From NCBI GenBank assembly GCA_039197065.1, contig JBCCUL010000014.1:62001-126000 (forward strand): a DNA stretch of 64,000 nt, in the 5' to 3' direction. The notes under the pieces were generated by a model. That model had not been told where the DNA came from and did not search any database. It was given only the letters and a program-made list of their open reading frames with translations. Source of the DNA: JANQPX01 sp039197065. Its GTDB lineage: Bacteria > Pseudomonadota > Alphaproteobacteria > Geminicoccales > Geminicoccaceae. This document shows positions 17,555 to 26,621 of the stretch, piece after piece (position 1 is the stretch's first letter; each line of letters opens with the position of its first letter). The position numbers and the translations under genes were made by a program.

Positions 17555-17878
17555 TCATCATCTCCGCTGATATCATGATGTCGACTGAAGGCCTTTTTCA
17601 GCCCGTTTTTCTTCGGCAAATACATGGAGGCTCGCTAAGTTATTCTTCTCGCTTTTCGGAGCCTCATTCAAAAAAGAATACAATAGAAGTCCCGCTTTTT
17701 CCTAATCAAAATGCGATATCGCTGCTTTTTGATTAGCATCATCGTACCTGTGTTCCGCTGTTGACAGCCCTTGGCGATTCCTTAGGCTTGGCATTAATCA
17801 TATTGAAGCAGAGCGTCCGTAACTTCCGAAAGCTAAAGGAGGCGCGATGCATCATCAGTACAGCTGGGAGAGAACATC
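17555..17878. other. Intergenic region with a short leader ORF
   Basis: Shared by the divergent desaturase and ABC importer genes; A+T-rich between 17600 and 17760. TTGACA is at 17761-17766 but without a good -10. AAGGAGG (17836-17842) precedes ATG 17847, opening a 23-codon frame (17847-17918) that overlaps the GTG start of the binding-protein gene in another frame. Confidence 0.5.
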
Positions 17879-17918
17879 GTGGCGAACTCGGATAAAAGCG
17901 GATCGCAACCGAGCTTGA
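17847..17918 (+). CDS. Possible 23-residue leader ORF overlapping the binding-protein start
   Basis: It has the strongest Shine-Dalgarno of the area (AAGGAGG, 4 bases before ATG) yet encodes only a short, basic peptide beginning MHHQYSWERTSW. The downstream GTG 17879 lies inside it in a different frame. It could couple or restrain translation of the binding protein. No proof of translation; chance is possible. Confidence 0.3.
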   Translation: MHHQYSWERTSWRTRIKADRNRA

Positions 17919-19501
17919 TCGATCAAATGGCGGATGCCGCTCGCACGGGACGGCTATCGCGCCGAGAATTCGTGCATTACGCGATAGCCGCCGGCGTCAC
18001 CGCCAGTACTGCCACCGGCCTGTGGAGTTCCAAGGTTGCGGCGCAGACGCCGAAGCGTGGCGGTCTCTACCGCATCGCGCAGCATGACGGCAACACATCG
18101 GATCAGCATGATCCGGGCCTCTACCAGTCAAACTTCGAAATATCGTTAGTTCACACATTCCGGTCCTTTCTGACCATGATCAATCAGGACGGAACCCTTG
18201 GTCCGGATGTGGCGACGGAATGGTCGGCAACGGATGATGCAATGGAGTGGACGTTCAAACTGAACGATCGCGCCACCTTCCACAGCGGCAGAAAAGTCAC
18301 GGCGAATGATGTCGTCGCGTCGATGAATCATCACCGCGGCGAAAATTCGACCTCGGCAGCGAAGGCGCTTTTGTCGACCGTTGAGGACATCGTCGACAAT
18401 GGCGATTCGGTCACGTTCAAGCTTTCGGCGCCGAATGCCGATCTGCCTTGGATCATGCCTGACTATCATCTCGCGATCGTGCCGGCGAACGACGATGGCA
18501 CCGCGAACTGGCAGTCCGCCGATGGCTGCGGTCCTTACAAGATCGTCGAGCTGGAGTTCGGCGTTGGCGCCAGGTTCGAGCGTCATGACGATTGGCACGG
18601 TGAAGGCGCTTATTTCGACGAAGTCCAGTTCCTGGTCATCAACGATCCGAATGCGCGTCAGACAGCACTCGTCACCGGCGATGTCGATGCCTGCAGCCTG
18701 CTTGAAAACAAGACCTTGGGACTGCTGGGGCGCAGCCCGGACATTGAGATCGACAACGTGTCGTCGGCGCAGTGCATCACCATGCCGATGCATGTCGACG
18801 TTCCGCCGTTCGACAACCCCGATGTGCGGATGGCGCTGAAACTCGCGATCAACCGCGAAGAGCTGATCGAAAAAATCACGTTCGGTGCGGCGACTATCGG
18901 CAATGATTTCCATCATTCGCCAGCGATGCCTTACTTCCCCGCCGATATCCCACAGCGCGAATATGATCCGGATCAGGCAAAGTCCCTCTTGAAGAAAGCG
19001 GGCATGGAGAACTTGACGGTCGACTTCAGCACGGCCGACTCGATCACCACCGGCGCCGTGGATGCCGCAATCCTCTACGCCGAGCATGCCAAGGCTGCGG
19101 GCATTACGATCAATGTCGTGCGCGAGCCGAATGATGGCTACTGGTCGGACGTCTGGCTCGTCAAGCCATGGTGCATGGTCACATGGGGGGCCCGTCCGAC
19201 ACCGGATGTCATGTATACGCTTGCCTATAAGGACGACGCGGACTGGAACGAATCGCACTGGAAGAATCCGCGGTTCAACGAACTGCTTCTGCAGGCCAAG
19301 GCCGAACTCGACGATACCAAGCGCGCCGAGATGTATCATGAGATGGGCATGTTAGCTCGCGATGACGGTGGCACCGTCATTCCGTACTTCCCGAACTTCG
19401 TCTACGGACGCCGTAAGAACGTCCAGCATATCGGCCAGCTGTCGCCGGCCTGGCAGATGGACGGCTATCGCCATGCCAGCCGCTGGTGGTTCGCCGAATA
19501 A
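17879..19501 (+). CDS. ABC transporter substrate-binding protein, family 5 (peptide type), Tat-exported
   Basis: 540 residues. Twin-arginine signal LSRREF (26-31), a hydrophobic stretch, and a cleavage site near VAAQ. The family 5 periplasmic binding fold is shown by LTMINQDGTLGPDVATEWS, EWTFKLNDRATFHSG and the later NPDVRMALKLAINREELI. Such proteins deliver peptides, opines or other bulky solutes to Dpp/Opp-type importers. GTG start with GGGAGAG upstream. First gene of a four-gene operon; a strong hairpin follows it, as is common when binding protein is made in excess. Confidence 0.9.
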   Translation: MANSDKSGSQPSLIDQMADAARTGRLSRREFVHYAIAAGVTASTATGLWSSKVAAQTPKRGGLYRIAQHDGNTSDQHDPGLYQSNFEISLVHTFRSFLTMINQDGTLGPDVATEWSATDDAMEWTFKLNDRATFHSGRKVTANDVVASMNHHRGENSTSAAKALLSTVEDIVDNGDSVTFKLSAPNADLPWIMPDYHLAIVPANDDGTANWQSADGCGPYKIVELEFGVGARFERHDDWHGEGAYFDEVQFLVINDPNARQTALVTGDVDACSLLENKTLGLLGRSPDIEIDNVSSAQCITMPMHVDVPPFDNPDVRMALKLAINREELIEKITFGAATIGNDFHHSPAMPYFPADIPQREYDPDQAKSLLKKAGMENLTVDFSTADSITTGAVDAAILYAEHAKAAGITINVVREPNDGYWSDVWLVKPWCMVTWGARPTPDVMYTLAYKDDADWNESHWKNPRFNELLLQAKAELDDTKRAEMYHEMGMLARDDGGTVIPYFPNFVYGRRKNVQHIGQLSPAWQMDGYRHASRWWFAE

Positions 19502-19512
19502 AGTAGAAGACG

Positions 19513-19543
19513 GACGGCCCGGTGCGTTTTGCACCGGGCCGTC
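19513..19543 (+). promoter_or_regulatory. Intercistronic hairpin after the binding-protein gene
   Basis: A perfect 13-bp GC-rich stem (19513-19525 with 19531-19543) and a 5-base loop, without a T-run. Its position between binding protein and permease genes suggests an mRNA-stabilising or partial attenuation element that raises binding-protein output. It could work as an imperfect terminator. Confidence 0.7.
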
Positions 19544-19652
19544 GATCGAAAAAACCGAACAAGACTCGCAAGCCGGCATCGTTAGACCGGCCCATCGCCG
19601 AGTTGTACAGCGATCGATCTGACTATATCCGAAGACGAGTCAGGAGGGGGTA

Positions 19653-20609
19653 ATGGGGGATTTGTTAGGGCTCGTTGCGAGACGGCTCGGGTTAGGGCTG
19701 GTCACGCTTCTCGTGGTGTCCGTCCTGATTTTCTTTGCGGTCGAACTGCTGCCCGGCGATATTGCCCAGGCGGTGCTCGGACAGAGCGCTACCGAGGAAA
19801 CTGTCGCTGCCTTGCGCGATAAACTCGGCCTTGATCGCCCGGCGCCCATTCGTTACTTCGACTGGCTTGGCGGGGCGGTCACCGGTGATTTCGGGGTGTC
19901 GCTCGTTTCAGGCGAGTCGGTTAGCGCTGCGATCGGCGAACGCTTCATCAACACGCTCTTTCTTGCCGCCTATGCCGCGGTCATCGCCGTACCGATCGCC
20001 ATCCTCCTGGGCGTCATCGTGGCCTTGCTGCGCAACACTATTTTCGATCGCGTGGCGAACGTGCTGACGCTGACGTCGATCTCCTCGCCCGAGTTTTTTC
20101 TGGGCTACATCCTGATCCTCTATTTAGCCGTCAAGACCAGCATGTTTCCGGCGATCGCGAGCCTGAGCGGGGATATGAGCTTTCTCGAGCTGCTCCACCG
20201 CACCTTTCTCCCCGCCCTGACGCTCGTTCTGGTCGTCACCGCCCACATGATGCGGATGACGCGGGCTGCGATCATCAATCTTCTGGCTTCGCCCTATATC
20301 GAGATGGCTCGTCTCAAGGGGACACCGCCCTGGAAGGTGATCGTCAACCACGCGCTGCCCAATGCCTGGGCGCCGATCATCAACGTGGTGGCGCTCAACC
20401 TCGCCTATCTCATCACTGGCGTCGTGCTCGTCGAGGTCGTGTTCGTTTATCCCGGCATCGGCCAGCTCCTGGTCGACGCCGTGGCCAAGCGTGATTTCCC
20501 GATCGTTCAGGCCTGTTGCCTGGTCTTCGCCGCGACATTCATCCTTCTCAACCTTGCTGCAGACGTGGGATCGATCCTGACAAATCCACGTCTTCGACAT
20601 CCGAAATGA
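19653..20609 (+). CDS. ABC transporter permease (DppB/OppB type)
   Basis: 318 residues with six predicted membrane helices. The family features are the N-terminal VVSVLIFFAVELLPGD and the EAA loop around NLLASPYIEMARLKGTP. It pairs with the next permease to form the translocation pore. It sits between the binding-protein gene and the second permease gene, in the usual dpp/opp order. Confidence 0.93.
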   Translation: MGDLLGLVARRLGLGLVTLLVVSVLIFFAVELLPGDIAQAVLGQSATEETVAALRDKLGLDRPAPIRYFDWLGGAVTGDFGVSLVSGESVSAAIGERFINTLFLAAYAAVIAVPIAILLGVIVALLRNTIFDRVANVLTLTSISSPEFFLGYILILYLAVKTSMFPAIASLSGDMSFLELLHRTFLPALTLVLVVTAHMMRMTRAAIINLLASPYIEMARLKGTPPWKVIVNHALPNAWAPIINVVALNLAYLITGVVLVEVVFVYPGIGQLLVDAVAKRDFPIVQACCLVFAATFILLNLAADVGSILTNPRLRHPK

Positions 20610-20619
20610 GGGCGGCGAC

Positions 20620-21684
20620 ATGAGTATGTTTGTTATCGGATATTACGCCGCCCTGATCGCAGCCTCCTGTCTGGCAGCCTACTTCAAGAATCGCCAGGTC
20701 TTCATGCTCATCTTTTCGCTGACGCTGGTGTCGTTCATTCTTGGCATTATCGGCGGCGTTCCAGCCCTATGGGCAGTCACAGTCTCTGCGGGGCTCCTCG
20801 CCTTGGCGGCGGGAACGTCTTACGCTTTCAAAGAGTTTCTTGTGCAGATCGCCAGTCCGAATCTTGCGAAGGAACTCAGAACGGCGCCACTGACCGCAGC
20901 CTTCGGCCTTTTCGTGATCTTCACCTACGCGATCGCCGGCATCTTTGCACCCTGGATCGCACCGCATGGGGAAGCCGAAGTCATCTCCTCGGCGTTCGCG
21001 CCCGCCGACGAATCGATGCTTTTGGGCGCTGATCAGCTTGGTCGAGATATCTTCAGCCGGATCATCTATGGAGCCCGCAACACGGTCGGCCTTGCGCTGG
21101 TCGCGACGACCCTCGCCTTCATCATCGGGGCTCTGGCGGGACTTCTTTCAGCGGTCAAGGGAGGCTGGTTCGACCAGTTGATGGGCCGGGTGGCCGACGT
21201 CATCATGTCGGTCCCGTCCTTGATCTTCGCCCTCCTGATCCTGTCGATTTTCGGTACGAATCTCTGGGTGATCGTGGTCGTCGTCGCCGTCATCTACTCG
21301 CCTCGCGTCTTCCGCCTCACCCGCGCTGTTGCTGGCAACATCGTGGTCATGGACTATATCGAAGCAGCAAGGCTGCGTGGTGAGGGCGACTGGTATCTGA
21401 TCAGGAAGGAGATCCTGCCCAACTCCACGGCGCCGCTGGTCGCCGAGTTCGGCTTGGAATTCTGTTTCGTGTTTCTCCTCATCGCCGGCCTCAGCTTCCT
21501 CGGGCTTGGCATTCAGCCGCCGACCGCCGACTGGGGCTCGATGGTGCGCGAGAATGCGACGCTGATTTCGTTCGGCGACATCACGCCGCTGATCCCGGCG
21601 GGGGCGATTGCGCTCCTGACCGTGGCGGTCAACTTCGTCGTCGACTGGATGCTGTTCCGGTCCTCTGGGCTGAAGGAGCAATAA
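20620..21684 (+). CDS. ABC transporter permease (DppC/OppC type)
   Basis: 354 residues. There are extra N-terminal membrane segments (~1-85) before the normal DppC start (LTAAFGLFVIFTYAIAGIFAPW). LLGADQLGRDIFSRIIYGAR and the EAA loop DYIEAARLRGEGDWYL are typical. The N-terminal three-helix extension makes it longer than most DppC proteins (~300). Start ATG 20620 is 10 bases after the upstream stop. Confidence 0.92.
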   Translation: MSMFVIGYYAALIAASCLAAYFKNRQVFMLIFSLTLVSFILGIIGGVPALWAVTVSAGLLALAAGTSYAFKEFLVQIASPNLAKELRTAPLTAAFGLFVIFTYAIAGIFAPWIAPHGEAEVISSAFAPADESMLLGADQLGRDIFSRIIYGARNTVGLALVATTLAFIIGALAGLLSAVKGGWFDQLMGRVADVIMSVPSLIFALLILSIFGTNLWVIVVVVAVIYSPRVFRLTRAVAGNIVVMDYIEAARLRGEGDWYLIRKEILPNSTAPLVAEFGLEFCFVFLLIAGLSFLGLGIQPPTADWGSMVRENATLISFGDITPLIPAGAIALLTVAVNFVVDWMLFRSSGLKEQ

Positions 21685-21685
21685 G

Positions 21686-23362
21686 ATGAGCAAGTTTGAC
21701 GGAAAAGACGTTCTCCTGAAAATTCGCGGGCTCAAGATCCAGGGCTATTCCGACGAGACCTGGGTCGACATCATTAAGGGCGTGGATCTCACGCTGCATC
21801 GCGGTGAGGTGATGGGGCTGATCGGCGAATCGGGTGCCGGCAAGTCCACCATCGGCGCTGCGGCCATGGGCTATGCTCGTGACGGGACGAGGATCTCGGA
21901 AGGCTCGATCGAGTTCGACGGTATGGAACTCACCACCGCGTCCGAGTCGGAGCGGCGGGCCCTTCGTGGCTCGCGCATCGCCTATGTTGCCCAATCGGCA
22001 GCCGCTTCCTTCAATCCGGCGCATAAGCTGATTGACCAGCACACCGAAGCGCCAGTGCATTACCGGATCCAGAAGCGGCTCGAGGCGCAGGAAGACGCCA
22101 TGGAGCTTTATGAGCGGCTGCGCCTGCCGAACCCGCAGGAAATCGGGTTTCGCTATCCCCACCAGGTGTCGGGCGGGCAGCTTCAACGGGCCATGACGGC
22201 CATGGCCATGTCCTGTCGTCCGGATCTGATCATCTTCGACGAGCCGACGACGGCGCTCGACGTGACGACCCAGATCGAAGTCCTGGCGGCGATCCGCGAT
22301 ATCGTGGACCAGTTCAACACGGCCGCCATCTACATCACCCATGACCTGGCGGTCGTCGCGCAGATGGCCGACACGATCAAGGTCCTTCTCAAAGGCGAGG
22401 AAGTCGAGGAAGCCGATACGGAAGAAATGCTCGAGCATCCCAAGGAGGACTACACCAAGAGCCTCTGGGCGGTTCGGAGCTTCCAGCGTCCGCAGAAATC
22501 GCGCCCGACAGACGGCACCAAGCCCGTGATTTCCGTCCAGAACGTGGATGCAGCCTATACCGGCGGCGACAAGATCCTCCACGACGTGTCCTTCGACATC
22601 TATCCGGGCATGACGGTCGCGGTTGTCGGCGAATCCGGCTCGGGCAAGTCAACCGCAGCGCGCGTCATCACAGGGTTGTTGCCGCCCATGAGCGGGCAGA
22701 TCCTCTGTGATGGCGAACCTTTGCCGCCGAAATACACCGACCGATCACGCGATCAACTCCGCCAGGCGCAGATGATCTATCAGATGGCGGACACCGCGCT
22801 GAATCCGAAGGTCAGAATCAGCGAAATTATCGGTCGCCCGGCACAGTTCTATTCCGGCCTCAAGGGACCGGAGCTCAAGCAGCGGGTCGACGAGCTTCTG
22901 GACCTCATCGAACTCGAGCCTTCGCAATACTATAACCGCTACCCACCCGAACTCTCGGGCGGTCAGAAACAGCGGATCGGCATCGCTCGGGCACTTGCGG
23001 CTGAGCCCAAGTTCATCATCTGCGACGAGGTCACGAGCGCGCTCGACCAGCTGGTCGCCGAGGGTATCCTGAGGCTTCTCGACCGGCTTCAACAGGAGCT
23101 GGGCCTAGCCTACATGTTCATCACCCACGATCTCGCCACCGTGCGTTCGATCGCCGACGAGGTCGTCGTCATGCAATATGGCAAGGTGGTCGAGCAAGGC
23201 CCCAAGGACGAGATGTTCAAGCCGCCGCATCACCCTTACACCGACCTTCTTCTGTCCTCGGTGCCGGAGATGGATCCAAACTGGCTGACGACGCTTCTCG
23301 AGGAGCGCGGCGTCGACAATGTCGGAGAAGCGGCCCAGGGCTCAACGCCGCGCGCCGGGTAG
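21686..23362 (+). CDS. Double ABC ATPase (DppD-DppF fusion)
   Basis: 558 residues with two nucleotide-binding domains. Domain 1: Walker A GESGAGKST (47-55), signature VSGGQLQRAM, Walker B LIIFDEPTTALD. Domain 2: Walker A GESGSGKST (~314-322), signature LSGGQKQRIG and FIICDEVTSALD. It energises the peptide-type importer encoded just upstream; its ATG directly follows the permease stop. A single fused ATPase replaces separate DppD and DppF. Confidence 0.94.
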   Translation: MSKFDGKDVLLKIRGLKIQGYSDETWVDIIKGVDLTLHRGEVMGLIGESGAGKSTIGAAAMGYARDGTRISEGSIEFDGMELTTASESERRALRGSRIAYVAQSAAASFNPAHKLIDQHTEAPVHYRIQKRLEAQEDAMELYERLRLPNPQEIGFRYPHQVSGGQLQRAMTAMAMSCRPDLIIFDEPTTALDVTTQIEVLAAIRDIVDQFNTAAIYITHDLAVVAQMADTIKVLLKGEEVEEADTEEMLEHPKEDYTKSLWAVRSFQRPQKSRPTDGTKPVISVQNVDAAYTGGDKILHDVSFDIYPGMTVAVVGESGSGKSTAARVITGLLPPMSGQILCDGEPLPPKYTDRSRDQLRQAQMIYQMADTALNPKVRISEIIGRPAQFYSGLKGPELKQRVDELLDLIELEPSQYYNRYPPELSGGQKQRIGIARALAAEPKFIICDEVTSALDQLVAEGILRLLDRLQQELGLAYMFITHDLATVRSIADEVVVMQYGKVVEQGPKDEMFKPPHHPYTDLLLSSVPEMDPNWLTTLLEERGVDNVGEAAQGSTPRAG

Positions 23363-23410
23363 GCGCGGTATCCGACGATTTCGAGGTGCTGAAGCCTGCG
23401 CGTCAGGCGG

Positions 23411-23533
23411 TTAGGTAATCGCCGCGGCTGTGAACGCCATGGTGGCGATGATGGCGCCATAGACCATCAGGAGCGCTGGCAAGGTGCCGCTACGGGCGCG
23501 ATATTCGCGGATCAGATCATCGCGGCTCAGCAT
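23411..23533 (-). CDS. 40-residue putative single-pass membrane protein
   Basis: Begins MLSRDDLIREYR, then RSGTLPALLMVYGAIIATM and AFTAAAIT to the stop. A charged, helical N terminus precedes one hydrophobic helix (~18-40), suggesting N-in, C-out insertion. GGAGA sits 5 bases before ATG 23533. It lies downstream of the alpha/beta hydrolase on the same strand and convergent with the ABC ATPase gene. No family is recognised. Confidence 0.5.
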   Translation of the reverse strand: MLSRDDLIREYRARSGTLPALLMVYGAIIATMAFTAAAIT

Positions 23534-23685
23534 GACGCTCTCCAGCGCTCGACGTGGTCGGTTCGGCACCAAGTACCAATTTCGCTGCTATATGAAAATC
23601 GCCGTCTGTTCAAGGACAAAGATGTCAAAGCGGCAGCGATTTTTGCAACCCTGTTCCAGCAAAAACGCATAGCCCAGAAGCGCCG

Positions 23686-24426
23686 TCAGAGTTCCGCCGG
23701 AAGTCGGTCATTTTCGCCGGCGATTTCGATCAGTTCGAGTGTGGCGGCGGGGTTGGTGATCATCAATTCATGGCCGCCCAGGGTCGCGCCGATCTGCCAA
23801 CGGCGCGCCGTCGAAAAGCGCTCGATCACGGCTGCGTAGGGCTGCGGATCACGGTCCTTGGCATAGAGGTAATAATGCGGACAATTCGCGCTTTCGAGGT
23901 CGGCCGGCATCTTGTCGCGATAGGTCTTGATCGACTGGGGCGTGAGTTGCGGTTTGAGCCAGGCGATCTGCTTATCGTTAAGCGAACCCCAATCCCTGGG
24001 ATCGGGCGGGGGAACGCGCCAACCTCCGCCGACCTCACTGACGGCTTTCTGGGTCGCCTGTCGGCGTTCCTCCGGCCACATGTTCATGATCGAGGAACCC
24101 GGCTCGGGAATGGCGCCTTCGAGATGGACGACCGCGCGCACGCGATTGGCGATCCGCGCTTCGAGACCATGGATCAGCGCGCCGCCATAGGAATGGCCGA
24201 CGAGCAGGAGATCGCTGAGATTCTCCTCATCGACGATCGCTTCCAGCTGATCGACATGTTCCCAAAGCCCGATATTGGGCTTGAGATCCGCAGCCAGGCT
24301 ACCGAGCCCGAGGAGATCCGGGGCGATCACCCGGTGGCCGCGCTCGCGCAGCTCAGTGGCGATGTCATTCCAGGCCCACGCGCCATGCCAGGATCCGTGG
24401 ACGAGCAGAATGTCGGCGATCGTCAT
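23686..24426 (-). CDS. Alpha/beta hydrolase (salicylate-esterase-like)
   Basis: 246 residues. Oxyanion motif HGSWHGAW (10-17), nucleophile elbow GHSYGG with Ser79, and a C-terminal catalytic His in LGGHELM. The overall layout matches small esterases of the AB_hydrolase_6 group, related to plant methyl-salicylate and methyl-ketone esterases. The physiological ester is unknown. It follows the ABC remnant at the 3' end of the polyamine gene cluster. Confidence 0.85.
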   Translation of the reverse strand: MTIADILLVHGSWHGAWAWNDIATELRERGHRVIAPDLLGLGSLAADLKPNIGLWEHVDQLEAIVDEENLSDLLLVGHSYGGALIHGLEARIANRVRAVVHLEGAIPEPGSSIMNMWPEERRQATQKAVSEVGGGWRVPPPDPRDWGSLNDKQIAWLKPQLTPQSIKTYRDKMPADLESANCPHYYLYAKDRDPQPYAAVIERFSTARRWQIGATLGGHELMITNPAATLELIEIAGENDRLPAEL

Positions 24427-24459
24427 GATGCGTTTCTCGCTGCAATCGATGGAGGAGGT

Positions 24460-24657
24460 TCAGATGCCGAGGCGCTGTTCGGTTTTCAGATCGAACAGAA
24501 GGCCTTTGGCCATGTCGACGGTGAGGCTGGTCTTGGCTCCGGATCCCATCGGTCCGTCTGCGCCCAGCCTGACGATGCACTCGTTATCACCGATTTTGAT
24601 CAGCGCCAAGATATCAGACTGTGCCGGCGCCGTCATCTCCACCTGGCATACGACCAT
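24460..24657 (-). pseudogene. TOBE-domain remnant of a sugar-type ABC ATPase
   Basis: An open frame of 65 codons whose product reads like the extreme C terminus of UgpC/MalK-type ATPases: IKIGDNECIVRLG, then a spacer, then TVDMAKGLLFDLKTE. No Walker or signature motif is present on this strand nearby. It is in the same frame as, and about 50 bases beyond, the stop of the intact PotA-like gene, which already has its own TOBE domain. Most simply a leftover of a second ATPase gene, lost by deletion. Confidence 0.5.
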
Positions 24658-24705
24658 ATGCGGAAGCCGATCGTGACTGAGACAGTCAATGATGTGGCCA
24701 CGCCA

Positions 24706-25797
24706 CTAGCTGCGCAAGAGGCGGATGTCATCCCTGTCCAGAACGACCCAGCAAGGGTCGCCAACGGCGAATGCCGTCTGGCCTCCCTGGCGTCCATGGG
24801 GCCGGTGGCAGACGACCTGTCGACCGGAACCCAGGCGTACGTAGATATGGCTGGCTTCGCCGAAAAACGCCTGCTGATCGATGGTGCCGGCAAGGGCGAT
24901 GGCGGCGTCTTCGGGACGATCGCGCAGGATGTCCATCTTCTCGGGACGGACAGCGATTTCGACCTTGCCAGTCCCCTGGCCATCGCTTGGCAGGCGCTGT
25001 TCACCTAGGTCTTCAGCGAGGATCACCAGTTCATCACCGCTCGCTGCCTTGACCTCGGCGTCGAAGAAATTGGTCTTGCCGATGAAGTCGGCGACCATGC
25101 GGCAGTTGGGACGGTCATAAAGTCCTGTGGGCGGGGCCACCTGGAGGAGCTTGCCGCTGTCCATAACCGCGATCCGATCCGCCATGGAGAGTGCTTCCTC
25201 CTGATCGTGGGTGACGATCACGAAGGTGATGCCGACCTCGTGCTGCAGGCGCACCAGTTCGAGCTGCATCTCCTCCCTGAGTTTGCGATCGAGGGCGGAG
25301 AGCGGTTCGTCCAGCAGCAGCACCTTCGGACGCTTGATCAGCGCGCGGGCGAGCGCCACACGCTGCCGCTGGCCGCCGGAGAGCTGGCTCGGCTGCCTGC
25401 TGCCATAGCCCTCCAGGCGAACCATCTTCAGCGCCTCCTCGACACGCGGACCGATCTCGACTTTAGGAACGCCGCTGACCACCAGGCCGTAGGCGACATT
25501 GTCGGCGACGCTCATATGCGGAAAGACCGCGTAGGACTGAAAGACCATATTCACGGGGCGTCGGTTCGGCGGCGTGGTAGTCATATCCTCACCGTCGATG
25601 GTCAGCCGGCCGCCGGATGGCGGTTCGAAGCCGGCGATCATGCGGAGAAGCGTGGTCTTGCCGCAGCCTGAGGGGCCAAGGAGGGCGAAGAATTCGTTGG
25701 GCTGGATGTCCAGCGAAACGTCGTCGACGGCGACGACGCTGCCAAAGGCTTTCGCAATCCGTTCGATCGTGACCATGGCGTTTTGATCTGTCGTCAT
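24706..25797 (-). CDS. potG: Polyamine ABC transporter ATP-binding protein (PotA/PotG)
   Basis: 363 residues from ATG 25797, which overlaps the permease stop (ATGA). Walker A GPSGCGKTT (41-49), signature LSGGQRQRVALARAL, Walker B VLLLDEPLSALD, then a C-terminal TOBE_2 domain (~285-360) ending DDIRLLRS. It energises spermidine/putrescine uptake with the two permeases and the PotF-like binding protein encoded upstream. Confidence 0.94.
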   Translation of the reverse strand: MTTDQNAMVTIERIAKAFGSVVAVDDVSLDIQPNEFFALLGPSGCGKTTLLRMIAGFEPPSGGRLTIDGEDMTTTPPNRRPVNMVFQSYAVFPHMSVADNVAYGLVVSGVPKVEIGPRVEEALKMVRLEGYGSRQPSQLSGGQRQRVALARALIKRPKVLLLDEPLSALDRKLREEMQLELVRLQHEVGITFVIVTHDQEEALSMADRIAVMDSGKLLQVAPPTGLYDRPNCRMVADFIGKTNFFDAEVKAASGDELVILAEDLGEQRLPSDGQGTGKVEIAVRPEKMDILRDRPEDAAIALAGTIDQQAFFGEASHIYVRLGSGRQVVCHRPHGRQGGQTAFAVGDPCWVVLDRDDIRLLRS

Positions 25798-26621
25798 TTC
25801 TCGATGCCCGTGTCGGGCCGCTGCAGGCGCATGGCGATAAGCGTCAAAACAATGGTGATGACGATCAGGATCGTCGAGGCGGCGTTGACCTCGGGCGTCG
25901 CGCCGAAACGCACCATCGAATAGACCTTGACCGGGAAGGTCAGCGTTTCCGGTCCTGACGTGAAGAAGGTGATGACGAAATCGTCGAGCGAGAGCGTCAT
26001 GGCGAGCAGCGCGCCGGCCACCAGCCCCGGCTTCATATAGGGAATGGTAACCCTCATCAGGGTTTGCCATTCGGACGCGCCGAGATCTTTCGAGGCCTCC
26101 TCCAGCGAGCGGTCGAAACCGGTGAGACGGGCGCGCACCACGATGGCGACGAAGGGAAAGCAAAAGGCGACATGACCGATGGTGATCGCTGAGAGCGAGA
26201 GGGGCCAGGGAAGGCCGGTCGGCCAGCCGATCCGGATGAAAAACGCCATCAGCGCCACGCCCATGCAGATCTCGGGGATGACGATCGGCAGCGCCATCGC
26301 CCCTTCGGTCGGCGCCTTGCCGGGGAAACGAAAGCGCCAGAGCGCCAGTGCCGTGAGCGCGCCGAGCACGGTGCTGATCACGGTCGCCACGATGGCGATT
26401 ATGAGGCTGTTTGTGAAGGCTTCGATCAGCGAAGCGTTGTTGAACGCCTTCACATAGTAGTCGAGGGTGAAACCGTTCCAGACGATGTTGCGTTTGCTGT
26501 CGTTGAAGCTGAAGACGATCAGGATGATGATCGGCGCATAAAGGAATATGAATGTCGCCGCCATCCAAAGGCGCATCCAGAGCTTGCGGTCATATTCGAG
26601 AGGGCCTGCCCTGTCAGACAT
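25794..26621 (-). CDS. potI: Polyamine ABC transporter permease (PotI/PotC)
   Basis: 275 residues, six membrane helices. Typical start FIFLYAPIIILIVFSFN and EAA loop LEEASKDLGASEWQTL. Second pore subunit of the polyamine importer. Its start lies 8 bases inside the end of the PotH gene and its stop overlaps the ATPase start, so translation is coupled. Confidence 0.93.
   Translation of the reverse strand: MSDRAGPLEYDRKLWMRLWMAATFIFLYAPIIILIVFSFNDSKRNIVWNGFTLDYYVKAFNNASLIEAFTNSLIIAIVATVISTVLGALTALALWRFRFPGKAPTEGAMALPIVIPEICMGVALMAFFIRIGWPTGLPWPLSLSAITIGHVAFCFPFVAIVVRARLTGFDRSLEEASKDLGASEWQTLMRVTIPYMKPGLVAGALLAMTLSLDDFVITFFTSGPETLTFPVKVYSMVRFGATPEVNAASTILIVITIVLTLIAMRLQRPDTGIEK

Noticed and set aside
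18146..19339. 397-codon open frame opposite the family 5 binding-protein gene
   Set aside because: Antisense shadow; His/Arg/Asp-rich and without family features.
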